Origin: Micrasema longulum
Lineage: Eukaryota; Arthropoda; Insecta; Trichoptera; Brachycentridae
Direction: 5' to 3'
Length of the DNA: 64,000 nt
Assembly (NCBI GenBank): GCA_022494885.1
Contig: JAGVSM010004003.1
Coordinates: 1-64,000, forward strand
Below the pieces are notes generated by a model, which was not told where the DNA came from, did no database searches, and saw only the letters and a list, made by a program, of their open reading frames with translations. Position numbers and translations under genes: made by a program. Positions 21,190-32,210 of this stretch are shown piece by piece; position 1 is the first letter of the stretch, and every line of letters begins with the position of its first letter.

Positions 21190-23160
21190 AGAAAAAAAAT
21201 AAATACTAATAATTAAAAAATATTGACTGTTTCAAGTCAATCATATTAGGAATCGAATTAAGAACCTAATTCACTGTAGTTTAATTCACTAACTAAGAAG
21301 TTGAAGTACTTAAAAAAAATATTTTTACTTAGTATCTTATGTAGAAATTCAAGTTAACTAAAAATATCAAAGCTGTTTATTAAAAAAGTAGGCAATAAAC
21401 TCTTAAGAGTAAAAACATTGAATACAAAAATGTGAATATGTTGTCAGTTATTTCATTTCACCCGCAACAGATATATTACTTGTCAAAATTGAATTAAACC
21501 TATTTATTATAAAAATATATTTTAAACTAAAAAAAAAAGTACATGTTGTGTTCACATCGATGAACAACCTCAATATAATAAATTATGATTATTTTACCAA
21601 TGCCTCGTGTGTTTATCGTTTGTGATCCATGGTCAATAAGTGAATAATGGCATACAGGTAAATCATGTTTAATAAATGTTTAAGTCTCCTAAATATTTTT
21701 TATCTATTTTATTTCCTGATTGTGTTTTTGGACCAGTTGCACCAAAATAAGGTATATTAAAAAGAACTTAAAGAAATGAAAGGCTTTTAAATATTTTAAA
21801 TTGTTTTTAAAAAATACGGTTAATTTAGATATATATTTTTATGCACACAAAAGATTTTATACGTTTCTAAGATGCCATGATACAGTTTATTATAGCAAAA
21901 ATAAAACAATATATACTTGCATTTGTGTCAAAATTGATTTCATCGAAAAAATAAATTATTTTAAATAAACCCATTTTTGCATCACTGATTTGTTTATATT
22001 TTTTCGAGAACTGACATATTTTTGTTTTTTTTTCAGTAGGAAGCACTCATATAGTTCCATATTTTAAGACAATCTATATTTTGCAACCCTAAAAAGCGCC
22101 ACCAGCATTTTATTTCAAAGTTTTTTTTATTCGATATTCTTAGGGTGAAAAATAATTAGATATCCCATTTTTAGTATTTTATTATTTACGAAAAAGACAC
22201 ATAATGGCTTTAGAAATGTGCCCTCTTCAATAATTAGCCCTTTGCGTCACGTTTTATTTGTCTAACGAAGGTTGCAATCCAAAAAAACATTTATTTTACC
22301 CGTTTAATTAAAAGTTTTGTAAATATTTAACCTAACGGCAAACGCCTGTAGTAATGACATTAGAATTGATTTTGTTACCTTAAAGGTCGGCAATAGAATT
22401 AATAAAATGGTCAATTGAAAATTCTATCTAATTAGATTCAATTAAAACTTGGTTTAACATCCCGATTAACCCGATCATTTATTTGAAGAATTATTTTATT
22501 TATTTTTCATTACATTGATGGATTTCTAAATTCAATCGCTCAGCGTAAGATAAAGTGTTTATATGAAATCTGGATTTGATTGGATTGAAACAATTTGAGC
22601 AATTAAAAATCAAAACATTATTTGACATCGTGACCCTAACATTTTCAGGTATTTTTTAATCGACATATGTTGAGTGCTTAATAGTGGAATTTATTCTGAA
22701 AACCAAATTGAAAAAATAATCGTTATATACATTTCACGAATATGGCTATCAAAAAATTTTTAAAGTTGTTACTGCAATTATAATAATGAACGAATTGTTA
22801 TTATTATAAAAATAGTGTAAATTTAACATTATTTTATCAAATAGTTTAATATTTTATAAGGATTTACATTTTAAAATATTTTTTTTCAAATAAAAATAAC
22901 TACGCACATAAATAGTGTAGCGAAAGATTTTTTTAAAATATATAATTATGTGGGCACTAATAAATGCATGACTTTTTCATGAAAAACGTTTATTTTCTTA
23001 CAGAAAATATGAAAAAACATTAAATTAAATAAAAGTATTTAATAAGGAAAAGGCAAAAAATATCCCAACTTTTATTTACAAATCAAATTTGGATTCAGTA
23101 ATAACAATAAGTTTTTACCAAGCAATTGCAACAAAACTAACTGCAATCTAACATGTTCTA
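21190..23160. other. AT-rich interval
   Basis: Nearly two kilobases of AT-rich DNA with no supported coding, SINE or MITE signature. Confidence 0.55.
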
Positions 23161-23184
23161 GATAAAACAGACAAAGTTATTTAT

Positions 23185-23615
23185 TTGTGAAAAGATAAGC
23201 AAAAACTTAAAATGGGAAGACCATATTAGTCAACTAGTTAAACGTATAAAAAAATGTGTATACGTATTATACATATTTTTTAGATATACAATTATTTTTA
23301 TTATAATCTTATCTTTTAATTTCGTTTAAATTATATTTTTTTAAATAAAAGTAATAAACATGCAGTACTTTTAACTATTTTTATTATAATCTAACCTTTA
23401 ATTAAAAAATAATTCATCTTTATTACAAAACGATATTGTTGGGTGAGGTGGTGCATATACCATCATTAACCCTCTTTAAAAAGTACAAAGATTAGTTATC
23501 AAATATTTTTTTACGAAACCTCGATCATTCAATTCGGAAAATCTATTTACATTATTAAATGTTCATATAGTAGACACTATTTACAAAACAGATTATCTTT
23601 TACAAATTAACAATT
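23185..23615 (+). pseudogene. LINE RT thumb remnant, interrupted
   Basis: The plus strand reads KISKNLKWEDHISQLVKRI, a typical post-catalytic LINE segment, up to about 23260. After about 150 bp of unrelated AT-rich DNA the next segment follows: IVG, a stop in place of W, GGAYTIINPL, a stop, then KVQRLVIKYFFTKPRSF and SENLFTLLNVHIVDTIY. The WGG block with one stop and the QRxxIK helix identify it as CR1/jockey-like. No catalytic motif remains. Confidence 0.7.
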
Positions 23616-24044
23616 AATAAAATATAAACGAATCGATTTTTATTAAAAGTTGAGTCGCTCAGATACCAAAATGCTACAAAAATAGTTTTGTTTTCAGAGG
23701 AATCTAAAATAAAAAAAAGGAATGTTTCACTTATGTAACTATATTAATTAATAAAAAATAATTAAATTATTGAACAGATACACATACTAGAAAACATACC
23801 ATATTTGAGTATAAATCGATACAATTTTACACGCATATATGTTTTCAAATACTAAAAATGGATGGAATTACATTTGCCTTTTTTTTGTATTTTTATGTTA
23901 TGTTTTATTATTATGTATAAGATTTTCTTACAAAATTACTTTTGTTTTTTAAAATATATAATAATGATTACCGATACATTATATTAATCTTATAATTATT
24001 ATTTGATTCTCATATGTTAAATTACATTTTAAGCTGTTTATTAA

Positions 24045-24430
24045 TTTATAATGAGGAACTTCAGCTCTACAGGAAAATTGGATACAAAAAATGTTTTTTT
24101 GCGCGCGCTAAAAATTAGAGCATCAAATTGTACGTCAAAGTATTTTGAAAATACACGAAAAAAATAATTAAAACTATTTTAATAAAAACGCACTACTTTG
24201 AATGATGGCACTAGTTCATATAAACCAACCAAATAAATGAGAGCTGTGAAGAATATCTGGTTTGCTTATCACTATAGAACCAATCGGAAGAACTGACAGA
24301 GAAGAACCCTTGACGTCACACGCGGGGTAATTTCAGTAACAGAAAACTTTAAAAACCATAGCGCTGATAATACGATAAATAAAAACATATTTTTGGGCTT
24401 ATTTTAATAGTCTATTAACAAAAATTGGAT
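24045..24430. repeat. Unclassified repeat U1, copy 1
   Basis: A block of about 385 bp matching 54785-55150. Shared strings include GAGGAACTTCAGCTCTAC / AGGAAGTTCAACGCTAC, TTAGAGCAT / AAGAGCAT, ATAAAAACGCACT / AAAAATGCACT and CTTGACGTCACACGCGGGGT / TTGTGACGTCGCAGGCGGAG, then a shared GTCTATTAACAAA end. It contains a TGACGTCA (CRE-like) word. No open frame or tRNA boxes are seen. Confidence 0.65.
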
Positions 24431-24489
24431 CAATTGAAGACAGTTTATTATGTTTTAGTACAGTCAATCATTTAATATGCAATAGTTGG

Positions 24490-25165
24490 ATAGGGAGGGG
24501 CTTATAACGCTCATCTTAGACCCTTAAAATTTCTACAGAAAAAAAATCATTAAAATAATACTTTATAAACCATCCTTGTTCTCAATTACCGAACTGTTGA
24601 AAAAATTTCATGTTTGAAGAGTGGAGGATATCTACGGAAAGTGTTGTATGCTCCAGGTGCATAAGGAGAGCCTCCCATCGGACCGTATTACGGGAATGTT
24701 AAGAACAGGATGCCTCGCTCTACAGAGAATTAAAACTACCACAGCCAAACATCATTATACTTACAATGGACGGAAGCTTTTCAATAATTTACCACGAAAT
24801 CTACGTCAAGAAATAAATTACGGAAAATTTAAGGATAAATTTAAAAAAAGCTTCTTGACATGATTAACATCAACTGTATTTTGAAAAACGAGATGTATGC
24901 TTAATATGTGTTTGTGTTTATACATTTATAAAATTTGTGTTTTTATTTAATACATTTTCTCGATTTTTAAAATTGTTTAATTTTATATATATTTTATTAT
25001 TTTGTTTTGCATTTTTTGTTTCTTTTTATGTTATTTTGTAAACATGCCAAACACAAGAGCCAGCCTCTTTTTTGGCAAGTTCAACCTTAAGTGTTCCATT
25101 TTTTTCCTGAACGTATTGTTTATTTATGCTAATAAAGGTTTTTATCAAAAAAAAATTTAAAAAAC
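24490..25165 (+). pseudogene. CR1/jockey-like LINE C-terminus with 3' UTR and poly(A)
   Basis: GGAYNAHLRPLKFLQKK reads in one frame. An A-run at about 24537-24547 is one base long, and the next frame continues IIKIILYKPSLFSITELLKK, followed by a stop (TGA) and VEDIYGKCCML. The end block TTTAKHHYTYNGRKLFNNLP, with a basic GKFKDKFKKSFLT tail, stops at 24861-24863. The 3' UTR runs to CTAATAAAGGTTTTTATC and poly(A) at about 25148-25165 and contains GCCAACACAAGAGCC-like and CTTTTTTGGCAAG words. The catalytic core is missing. Confidence 0.8.
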
Positions 25166-25404
25166 AATGATCTTCCTCATTAAAAGGTTCTAGTTTTTTT
25201 TTTAATGGTCTTTAAACAACGTGTATCTTTTTGGGAGCTACCATTGCAGGAGAAACTTCGGGAAAAACTGTTTTTTTGTAGAAAAAGGTATGTGTTTATG
25301 TACTAGTCGTTTGTACCGTATCGCAGTCAGTAGCAGGTACATTCCGTCACATTTTTGTAGTGCGTAGTGCCGGGAATCATGTTGAGTTTAATTTATAAAC
25401 AAGA

Positions 25405-25990
25405 AACACAACAAATGTCCGTACGAGGTTTTCGCGTAACCTAAACTACTTAATACCGAGAACGCGTACGATGTTTGCTCGGAGACACTTTTCATATATA
25501 GCTCCAAGAGTGTTCAACGTCTTGGATGAACATATTAAGTTCTCCAAAAGAACGTCGATATTTAAGATGAAGATCCATAGCTGGATTGTATCGAGGGGTA
25601 GAGACCACTGTATGAGATTGCTTCGGGAATAAATACATAACATCGCTGCTATTTTCATTATTATCCATATACGTATATGTGTAAATATATCATCACTGTC
25701 ATACGTATTATTTTATAACTTTTGATTCCATTTTCGACATATATTATAAATTTTTATTAATTTTATTTTTCTATTACTATTTTGTATATTTTTTTTATTA
25801 TTTTGCATATTTTTTTGATTACCTGTATATTGTTTTAATATGTAAATAAATATTGTTGATTTTTGATTTATATATCGAAGAGTCCCGACTTAACACGGAA
25901 TTTTCTAACAAGTCGGGACATAAAAAAACATATAATTGTGTCTATGTAAAATTGTGTATTTTGTGCATTAAAAAAAAAAAGAAAAAAAAA
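25405..25990 (+). pseudogene. LINE C-terminus with hairpin-bearing 3' UTR
   Basis: An open stretch to TAA at 25630-25632 reads TNVRTRFSRNLNYLIPRTRT, then MFARRHFSYIAPRVFNVLD and a basic end RGRDHCMRLLRE. The TRxSxN...PRTRT and SYIAPRVFN motifs are the closing segment of a CR1/jockey-like LINE RT. The 3' UTR includes a perfect 10-bp stem (25882-25891 with 25910-25919) around an 18-nt loop and ends with TTGTGTATTTTGTGCATT and poly(A). The same UTR, with stem and loop of the same size, lies at 38234-38400. Confidence 0.85.
25882..25919 (+). other. 3' UTR stem-loop of LINE (copy A)
   Basis: GTCCCGACTT and AAGTCGGGAC pair perfectly across an 18-nt loop. The second copy at 38291-38328 keeps the loop length and has one mismatch in the stem. 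A conserved 3' UTR hairpin is a plausible recognition site for the element's own RT. Confidence 0.75.
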
Positions 25991-26049
25991 ATGATGAACA
26001 AAAAGAACGTGTTAACTAGAGCACTGTGAAAAATCTGTAATAATAATTT

Positions 26050-26275
26050 ATTGACACAAGACATCTTTTCACCTTCGAACCAAAGATTTTGCATAAACCT
26101 CGAAATTATAGTGCAAGAATGATAAAAGAGGCAATTGAAATACACAAGCACCCTAATAACATCAACAAAGACAACGGGCTGAAATTAAACTCGATATGGT
26201 TCTCGGCACTAAGCACTAAAGTGACACGAAATGTGCATGCTGCCAACTGCGACATATTACAAATGATTACATAAA
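26050..26275 (+). pseudogene. Penelope-like element, extreme C-terminus
   Basis: The frame reads IDTRHLFTFEPKILHKPRNY, SARMIKEAIEIHKHPNNIN and LKLNSIWFSAL before TAA at 26272-26274. It aligns collinearly with the end of the GIY-YIG protein at 61660-61884. The E in KEAIEIHK is the conserved metal-binding glutamate region of GIY-YIG nucleases. Downstream (26310-26400) a degenerate version of the terminal block follows (GCAATGATACCCGAAAGGTC, GGGATCACCCAAAAACGATA). RT and the GIY-YIG core itself are absent. Confidence 0.8.
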
Positions 26276-26549
26276 CAAGTTTTTTTCTACAAAACATAGT
26301 TTATTCTCGAGATTACCCTTCTTGCAATGATACCCGAAAGGTCAGAGAGAATCCAACTTTCACGGGATCACCCAAAAACGATACGTTTTGATAAGAAAAA
26401 CCACACACCTATTTAATGGTGTTTTAATATTATTGGTATAGAACCACTAATAAATTTTAATTTTAAAAAAATCCGTCTCAATACAGGCTGCGCCATGTGA
26501 GATAAAGATAAACCTAACCAGAGGACACTTTATACTAAAATTCAAATGT

Positions 26550-26624
26550 TCTCAAGAATATTTTGAGTTTGTCCAAATTTTTGTAGACAAGGACTGGATT
26601 CAACTCCCTTGGGAGCTGTTTATA
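26550..26624. mobile_element. Foldback-family internal segment next to a complete hairpin
   Basis: TTTTGAGTTTGTCCAAATTT, GTAGACAAGGACTGGATTCA and CTTGGGAGCTGT belong to the foldback family's internal module (also at 49098-49160 and, inverted, 35838-35920). Its position just outside the palindrome at 26625 suggests adjacent or tandem copies. Confidence 0.6.
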
Positions 26625-27065
26625 TTAACATATTACAACAGAGATGAAGAACTTTTAAAAGAAGGTAATATAGAAGTCCCGGCATCTACAGGGCTTATGA
26701 CCTGTCAATGGCTGGTTTAAGTGGTCACTTTACACACTGTGTAACATTCACCATTCTGCCCGTATTAGAAAATCTTTATTTCTTCATTTTTTTCATCTGT
26801 TGATGTTTGTGAAGTTAAAGAGCTGAAACTTTTATTTATGCGGGTGAAATAATTCAATTAGACGAATCTCATCCGCATAAATAAAGGTTTCAGCTCAAAG
26901 AATTGAAGGAATATAGATGTTCAAATATAAGCAGAACGGTGAATGTTACACAGTGTGTAAAGTGGCCATTTAAACCAGCCATTGACAGGTCATAAGCCCT
27001 GTAGATGCCTGGACTTTTATATTACCTTCTCTTAATTGTTCTTTATCTCTGTTGTAATATGTTAA
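26625..27065. mobile_element. Foldback MITE, best-preserved hairpin copy
   Basis: This is a near-complete palindrome. The left arm starts TTAACATATTACAACAGAGA and the right arm ends with the exact complement of TTAACATATTACAACAGAGA (27046-27065). Arms of about 200 bp follow each other block by block: AGGCATCTACAGGGCTTATG, ACCTGTCAATGGCTGGTTTA, CACTTTACACACTGTGTAAC. The loop is only about 20 nt (AATAATTCAATTAGACGAAT, about 26849-26869). One arm lacks about 26 bp near the loop. TTAA stands at both outer ends and may be the target duplication or part of the arm. No protein is encoded. Confidence 0.9.
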
Positions 27066-27069
27066 ATGT

Positions 27070-27720
27070 TCTAGTGTTATATTGATCTGGTAATAAATAT
27101 GTACGAAATAGTTTTTTTTTAAATAACTAAATAAATCAAGTTTTAAATAGTTTTAAAAAAAGGGAATGTTTAAATAATTCACGTAATAACTGTTAAATTA
27201 TTAATGCTATCTTGTGGCCTTTTCCCAAAGCAATCGAACCAATGCTAATATTGCAAATTGTATCTTCCTACATAAAAAATTTACAGTTATAATTAACGGT
27301 CGTTTGCAATAGTATAGATTTGATATTATTTTTCATTTATTTCAAATATATAAGCACGTTACTATAAAATATATGAATATACACCTACATATATTTTCGA
27401 TAAATCTAAATAAACTGACACAAAATAAGTGATTTTGCCAACGAGTTGAAGCGTATTATTTTTTAAAAAAATCAATAAACTGAAAATACGTATTTTTCGT
27501 ACGACAAACGACTGCATTAAAGGATATGGCAAATATTGCGTCGTCCTTAAGAATAAAGAAAAAGATTGCATACTACAATGCACATTAGAGGTGGTAAACA
27601 AATTAAAAAGTTATTTTTTCGAAACAGCTAAAACAATCTCACAAAAAAATAGATTATTTAAAGACAATTATTTTTAGAAAGAGCTGAAACAAAAGAATAC
27701 TCTTCGAATATTAAATAAAT
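27070..27720. other. AT-rich interval
   Basis: No supported feature between the foldback hairpin and the possible MITE at 27722. Confidence 0.5.
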
Positions 27721-27721
27721 C

Positions 27722-28082
27722 TGTTTCTAAAAATAACAGTTTGAATGTGATTGGTCAAAAAACCGTGAAAAATAAAAACTGGTAGGAAAGCTTGCCCACC
27801 ACATACCGCACACCGCATCTGAGGACGTAAGTCTTCTTGGCAGTGCCCACATACACGGAAAAGTTGCTCGTTGCCGAACGAGAAAAGCTGCCCTAAAGAG
27901 CTCTCCGTAATCTGGTGGCTTTTAACTTGTTAGGATGAGTGAAACTGTTTCTTCTTAAATATCAGTTTAGAGCAGCGTTGCTCTTTACAAGTAACAGTTT
28001 AATTTACTTTTGTGAAACTATTCCAGCAGTTGCTTGTGCTACATTTTTTGCCGACACTACTTAAAACTGTTATTTAGAAAAA
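27722..28082. mobile_element. Possible MITE with 20-bp inverted ends
   Basis: TTTCTAAAAATAACAGTTT (about 27723-27741) and its near-complement AAAACTGTTATTTAGAAA (about 28064-28081) bracket 360 bp. The inside has further AACAGTTT words and a GC-richer segment (27790-27920). No coding match was found, and only one copy is seen. Confidence 0.4.
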
Positions 28083-28214
28083 AATCACTAATAATTTTAA
28101 TTTGTGAAGCAGTAACTGTTGCTGCTACTCCTTTTAAATAACTAAAACACTCATCTCTTATACACATGCAATCATTTATGTTAGAAAAAAATATAATTAT
28201 TTTCTCAACTTGCT

Positions 28215-28395
28215 AACATTGTGGTCAATTATTTTAATTAACGTTAGTTAATATTAGTACATAACTACAAAACAACTTTTGATCTCTAACGGTTTAAGTG
28301 TATTTTTGTATAAACATGTTGATTTGGTGAGTATCCTGACGAAGAAACGGGTACGTTTTGAAACCGGTTAACATAAAAAATCAGTAAGTGGTATC
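28215..28395 (+). mobile_element. Penelope-like element terminal fragment (tentative), copy 2
   Basis: Has the same block order as 16176-16350: TTGTGGTCAATTATTTTA, ATCCTGACGAAGAAACGGGT, TCAGTAAGTGGTATCCTG. Confidence 0.4.
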
Positions 28396-28399
28396 CTGA

Positions 28400-29320
28400 T
28401 ATTTACTAATATTAATTGATATTCATTTGCTTGAAGTGTAACACTGATCACCTTTTCTTTCATGTAGTAAAAATTAAACAGATTCACTGCAATTTGGAGA
28501 ACCTACCAGCACAATTCCTTATACTGCATTAAGAGTGAATAAGTCAATTATAATGATTATGTAGTTATAAAATAGTGCAAGTGAATTACGTATGAAATTT
28601 GGCTTTGCACCAAACTCAAACGTCATCTTTATAATATGACCTTCTTAAATATTATAAATGTAATTCCGTTTTCTTCAGCATCTTTGAAATATGCTATCTA
28701 TCATCACCTCTCCGATTCAAAGATCATATTGCGAAATGTCTAAATTTCTTTAATGACCTTATCGTATTTCCCCTTTCATGTGTTTGTTATTATTGTGACA
28801 TAGATTTTCGGATTCTTGGAAAGACTGAACGTTGCCTCTCGTTAAAGTTAGTAATAATTCGTATTAAAATACTCACGGTTTTGAGTAAATCGTGCACTTG
28901 ATAAAATAAGAATAAAGATAAAGACATACAGTCGGAAAAGTGAGAATGAAACAATTGTGTCGGGTTATATAAAAAATCATTAAATCCCGACTAAACGATT
29001 TTACGTTTATCTGTTAAAATTGTAATTCGTTAAAAGAAGAAGATCTAGATGTTTTCTTTTTTATATAAAAATAAAATGATAAGAGATGAAACAGTATTCA
29101 TCAACCTCGTAGCGAGCTATTAAGATTAACACATATTACAATAAATAAGAAAAACGGTTTAAACGGAAAGAACAGTTGCTTGTTTTATTTTTGTATCTAT
29201 GTTTTACCCGTTTACGTTTAGAAACTAAAATTATATATTATAAATAACGCTTTTTATTTTATTTGATTCTTGGGAGAAATGGCCGTTTGGCAAAAGGCCC
29301 AAAACTGTACAAATATGTTT
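28400..29320. other. AT-rich interval
   Basis: Nothing could be supported on either strand. Confidence 0.5.
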
Positions 29321-29334
29321 GAACAAAACGTTGA

Positions 29335-30100
29335 ATAAATAAGAAGATATTTTAGAAGGGATATGGAAGTCTAAGCCGGTGGTTTCTAAATAGTATTCTG
29401 CGTAACCCTGGGGTTCCGTGGAAGGGTCACAGGGGTTTCGAGAGGGCGTATCGTTGTAGAAAACAAGCAGTGGACGCCGCGACGCCTCAAAAATTTGGAT
29501 CAGCTGATTTAAATATGAACGAATTTCAGATTAGACTTAAAGATAAATGATGATGATGCAGTTGACATAAATACTATCATGATTCTGTTTACGTTTGTAT
29601 CAACTTATCAATGTGAGACTGACTCTTCAACTTACGTCAATATTGAAAACCAAATTTAAAACTAGACTGTATGCCACTCCAGATCTCCGTATACAATTTT
29701 CAGACATCAAACATCATTTTTACTCTAGTTTAAATGCTCGTTTTATAAAAACTGTTAAAATTCACATTAAACACTAGCAGAAAAAAAATTCAATCAAAAT
29801 ATAGTCTTTCTTTTCAAGTCAAACATTACAACTTGCAACAATAAAATGTCGCGGGTCTCAAAAATAACATTTTTGCTAATTTATTTTTCATTGTCGAGAG
29901 GGGGTTTTGTGAATCAATTAGCTTAGTAAAATTGGCAGCCGCTGGTCTAGGCATATATGGAGCTGATTAAAGTGGCCTACACAAACACCGTCTAATATTC
30001 TCTATTCTGCCTATGTCCAAATATCTGTGAGAAAAAAATTTCCATCTAGACTTCCATATTTCGTTTTAAATTATGTTCTACACACATGTTGTAATATATG
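29335..30100. mobile_element. Foldback MITE interrupted by a hAT element
   Basis: TTTTAGAAGGGATATGGAAG before 29377 and TAGGCATATATGGAG, TTAAAGTGGCC, TATTCTGCCTATGTCC after 29945 are consecutive foldback left-arm blocks. The right terminus (ATGTTCTACACACATGTTGTAATATATG, about 30075-30100, given here in parts: GTTCTACACA and TGTTGTAATA) closes the copy. The interruption is the hAT remnant. Confidence 0.7.
29377..29944 (+). mobile_element. Non-autonomous hAT remnant with 8-bp target duplication
   Basis: The ends read CGGTGGTTTCTAA (left) and, on the reverse strand, CAGCGGCTGCCAA (right). Together they give the CAGNGGTTNCCAA pattern typical of hAT termini. They are flanked by GTCTAAGC (29369-29376) and GTCTAGGC (29945-29952), an 8-bp target duplication with one change, as expected for hAT. 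The interior retains a transposase C-terminal trace at about 29600-29720: TYQCETDSSTYVNI in one frame, then KTKFKTRLYATPDLRIQFSD in another. These match the dimerisation-region pattern (CExxFS, KTKxRxRL, DLRxxLS). It is deleted and frame-shifted. Confidence 0.8.
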
Positions 30101-30317
30101 TACGTAAATGTCAAACTAATAATTTCTTATTTGCACCATCCTATTAATTTCGTTCGTTCGTTGTGTCACTATAAACTTTGTCTCTGTGATCAACTAATGC
30201 ATACATAGTGTTTTTATTAAATAAATTAATTCAATTGCTTTCTTATGATGCATGCCTCTTTTATTAAATGTTTAAATAATTCATTCCGCTTCATGATCTA
30301 ATGGTCATCTCTGACAT

Positions 30318-30440
30318 AAATTGAACCCACGACCTCAAAAATGATAGACAAACGCGCCAAATACTACAAAACTTAACGAACTGATAAGAGCAGCCATCGA
30401 GTCATAAACACCTGCCCAGGGTTCTAGTTCTATTTCACTT
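30318..30440 (-). mobile_element. SINE-3 composite repeat, copy 3
   Basis: On the minus strand, CCTGGGCAGGTGTTTATGAC and GCTGCTCTTATCAG precede a tRNA-like head (TGTAGTATTTGGCGCG) and a B-box-like GTGGGTTCAATTT. Confidence 0.5.
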
Positions 30441-30449
30441 AAATCATCA

Positions 30450-32205
30450 TCCGCCTGGACAGGAAATTTTTTGAAAAAAAAGCCAATTGCCAGCATTACA
30501 AAAACTCTTTCGAATTGGCGTTAAAGATTGATATAAGTTCATTGATGAACTCAACGAAAACAATTTCATAAACTATTTGTTTTTTGTATTTATTTTTATT
30601 TATTTTATGTAGAGATGAAAAGTGTGAAGCCAGAAATGATGACACCGCTTGCTTATTAAATGCTTGCCTTTGCTTTGTAGGAATAGATCGACAGAGCTGC
30701 TACAGAGATTTCGAAGACTGTTCTGAGGATCCATGGCAGAAGTGAAATGATTCAGACGTTGATGGTTTTAAATTTTTTTGATGCAACGACAACATTTATA
30801 CAAAAATTACGCTGAGGTTTATTAAGGTTGATCTAAGCTAGTATATCATTGGCATCTATATAGTAAGATATTATTAAAATATTAAACCTGCCAAAACTCT
30901 TCTTAAGTCTTTTCTGAAAATGTGAAAGTATTTTAAACGACCATAACAGTTGACAATCATTTACAAATGTTTATATTTTTGGAAATTGTTATTCAAAAAT
31001 GTTAAAAATACATTAATTTTCCATGTTTTAATTTAGTGTAATCGTTTCACAAACTGAATTCTATTCTGATTCCAAAATCATAAAACAACCCTGGGATCAC
31101 CCACCGTACTTGCCGAAATTCCTTATAACGAAACCCTGCTTATGCAACGGATGTAATAACTGTCATATCCAAGGGTGCGAAAAATGTATGGGCAGAAACG
31201 CAAGACATTTTTTCCGATATATATTTTCCAGAAAAGGTGTTGGAAATAACTTAAGATAATTTACTGAAACGGTAAATTTAACGACCTTTCTCAAGTTGTA
31301 GAGGTCAACAATAATTGATTTTGTATTGAAAAAATCAAATGCGTATTTTTTTAAAAGCAACTTTAACGATTCAATGGATGCATACTTTTTTTAATTCATT
31401 TTCTGAAAAAAATATTTTAAAAATTCGTGCGTCCTATTTATGCTATATTAAAAAATAATATATATATACGGCGCATGCGTCATAAAGCATGAATTCGTTA
31501 TTTTTTCTTTCTCCGGTAGTACATTATTCTTTTCTTTCTTTTTTACGTAGGTTTTCACAAAACATATCGTTGGATCGTAAAAAATAAAAAATTTCAATAT
31601 AACCTTAACTGAAATATTATATTTTTCGTAATGGCGTAACAAAGCGAGTTACTGTTAGATGGAAAGATGTCGAGCGCAAAATTTATTTTAATTTACACAA
31701 AATACATACAAAAACAGTGTTGTAATCAAATAATTGCAATTTTCTTCATTCATATGAAATAAATGTACTTACCGATACTAAAAATATCAGTCCATATTCG
31801 TCTTGGATCTCTTAAAAACAACGACACAACACCTGTTCAAAACATCTACTACTGTTATTGACTGATTAAAATTCGAATTGTATTTTAAGTCTCTCATTAA
31901 TCGCATTTACCGTACACTACTAACTAATGAATGTTTACATATTTATAAATACAACTGTTGTTAATTTAAGAGAAACGACACATTTTACACTTAACATTAA
32001 ACAATTTAAGTGCTTTGTTCTAACGATTTCAATTATTTTGCCTCATTGAGACTAGACGCTTTAAAAGTCATATTTCGGAGATAAAATGCGAATTTATCAC
32101 TTTTGTCACAACACAAATGTACGGCAAACTGCATTTAAATCCACTATTTATTTTCAAACATGTTCACGGGTTGATTCACTGCCACAAAAAACTTAATGAA
32201 CTTTT
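30450..32205. other. Mostly AT-rich interval
   Basis: Apart from the possible exon at 30681 there is no supported feature. 31085-31200 is less AT-rich but holds no readable frame. Confidence 0.45.
30681..30748 (+). CDS. Possible short terminal exon, unrecognised
   Basis: A strong pyrimidine tract ending TGCCTTTGCTTTGTAG precedes 30681. From there one frame (after two bases completing a codon) reads IDRQSCYRDFEDCSEDPWQK and stops at TGA (30746-30748). Cys and acidic residues dominate, as in many secreted or acidic-tail proteins. No partner exon is visible, the peptide is short, and the frame is also open upstream through the tract, so this could be chance. Confidence 0.25.
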
Positions 32206-32210
32206 ATTAA

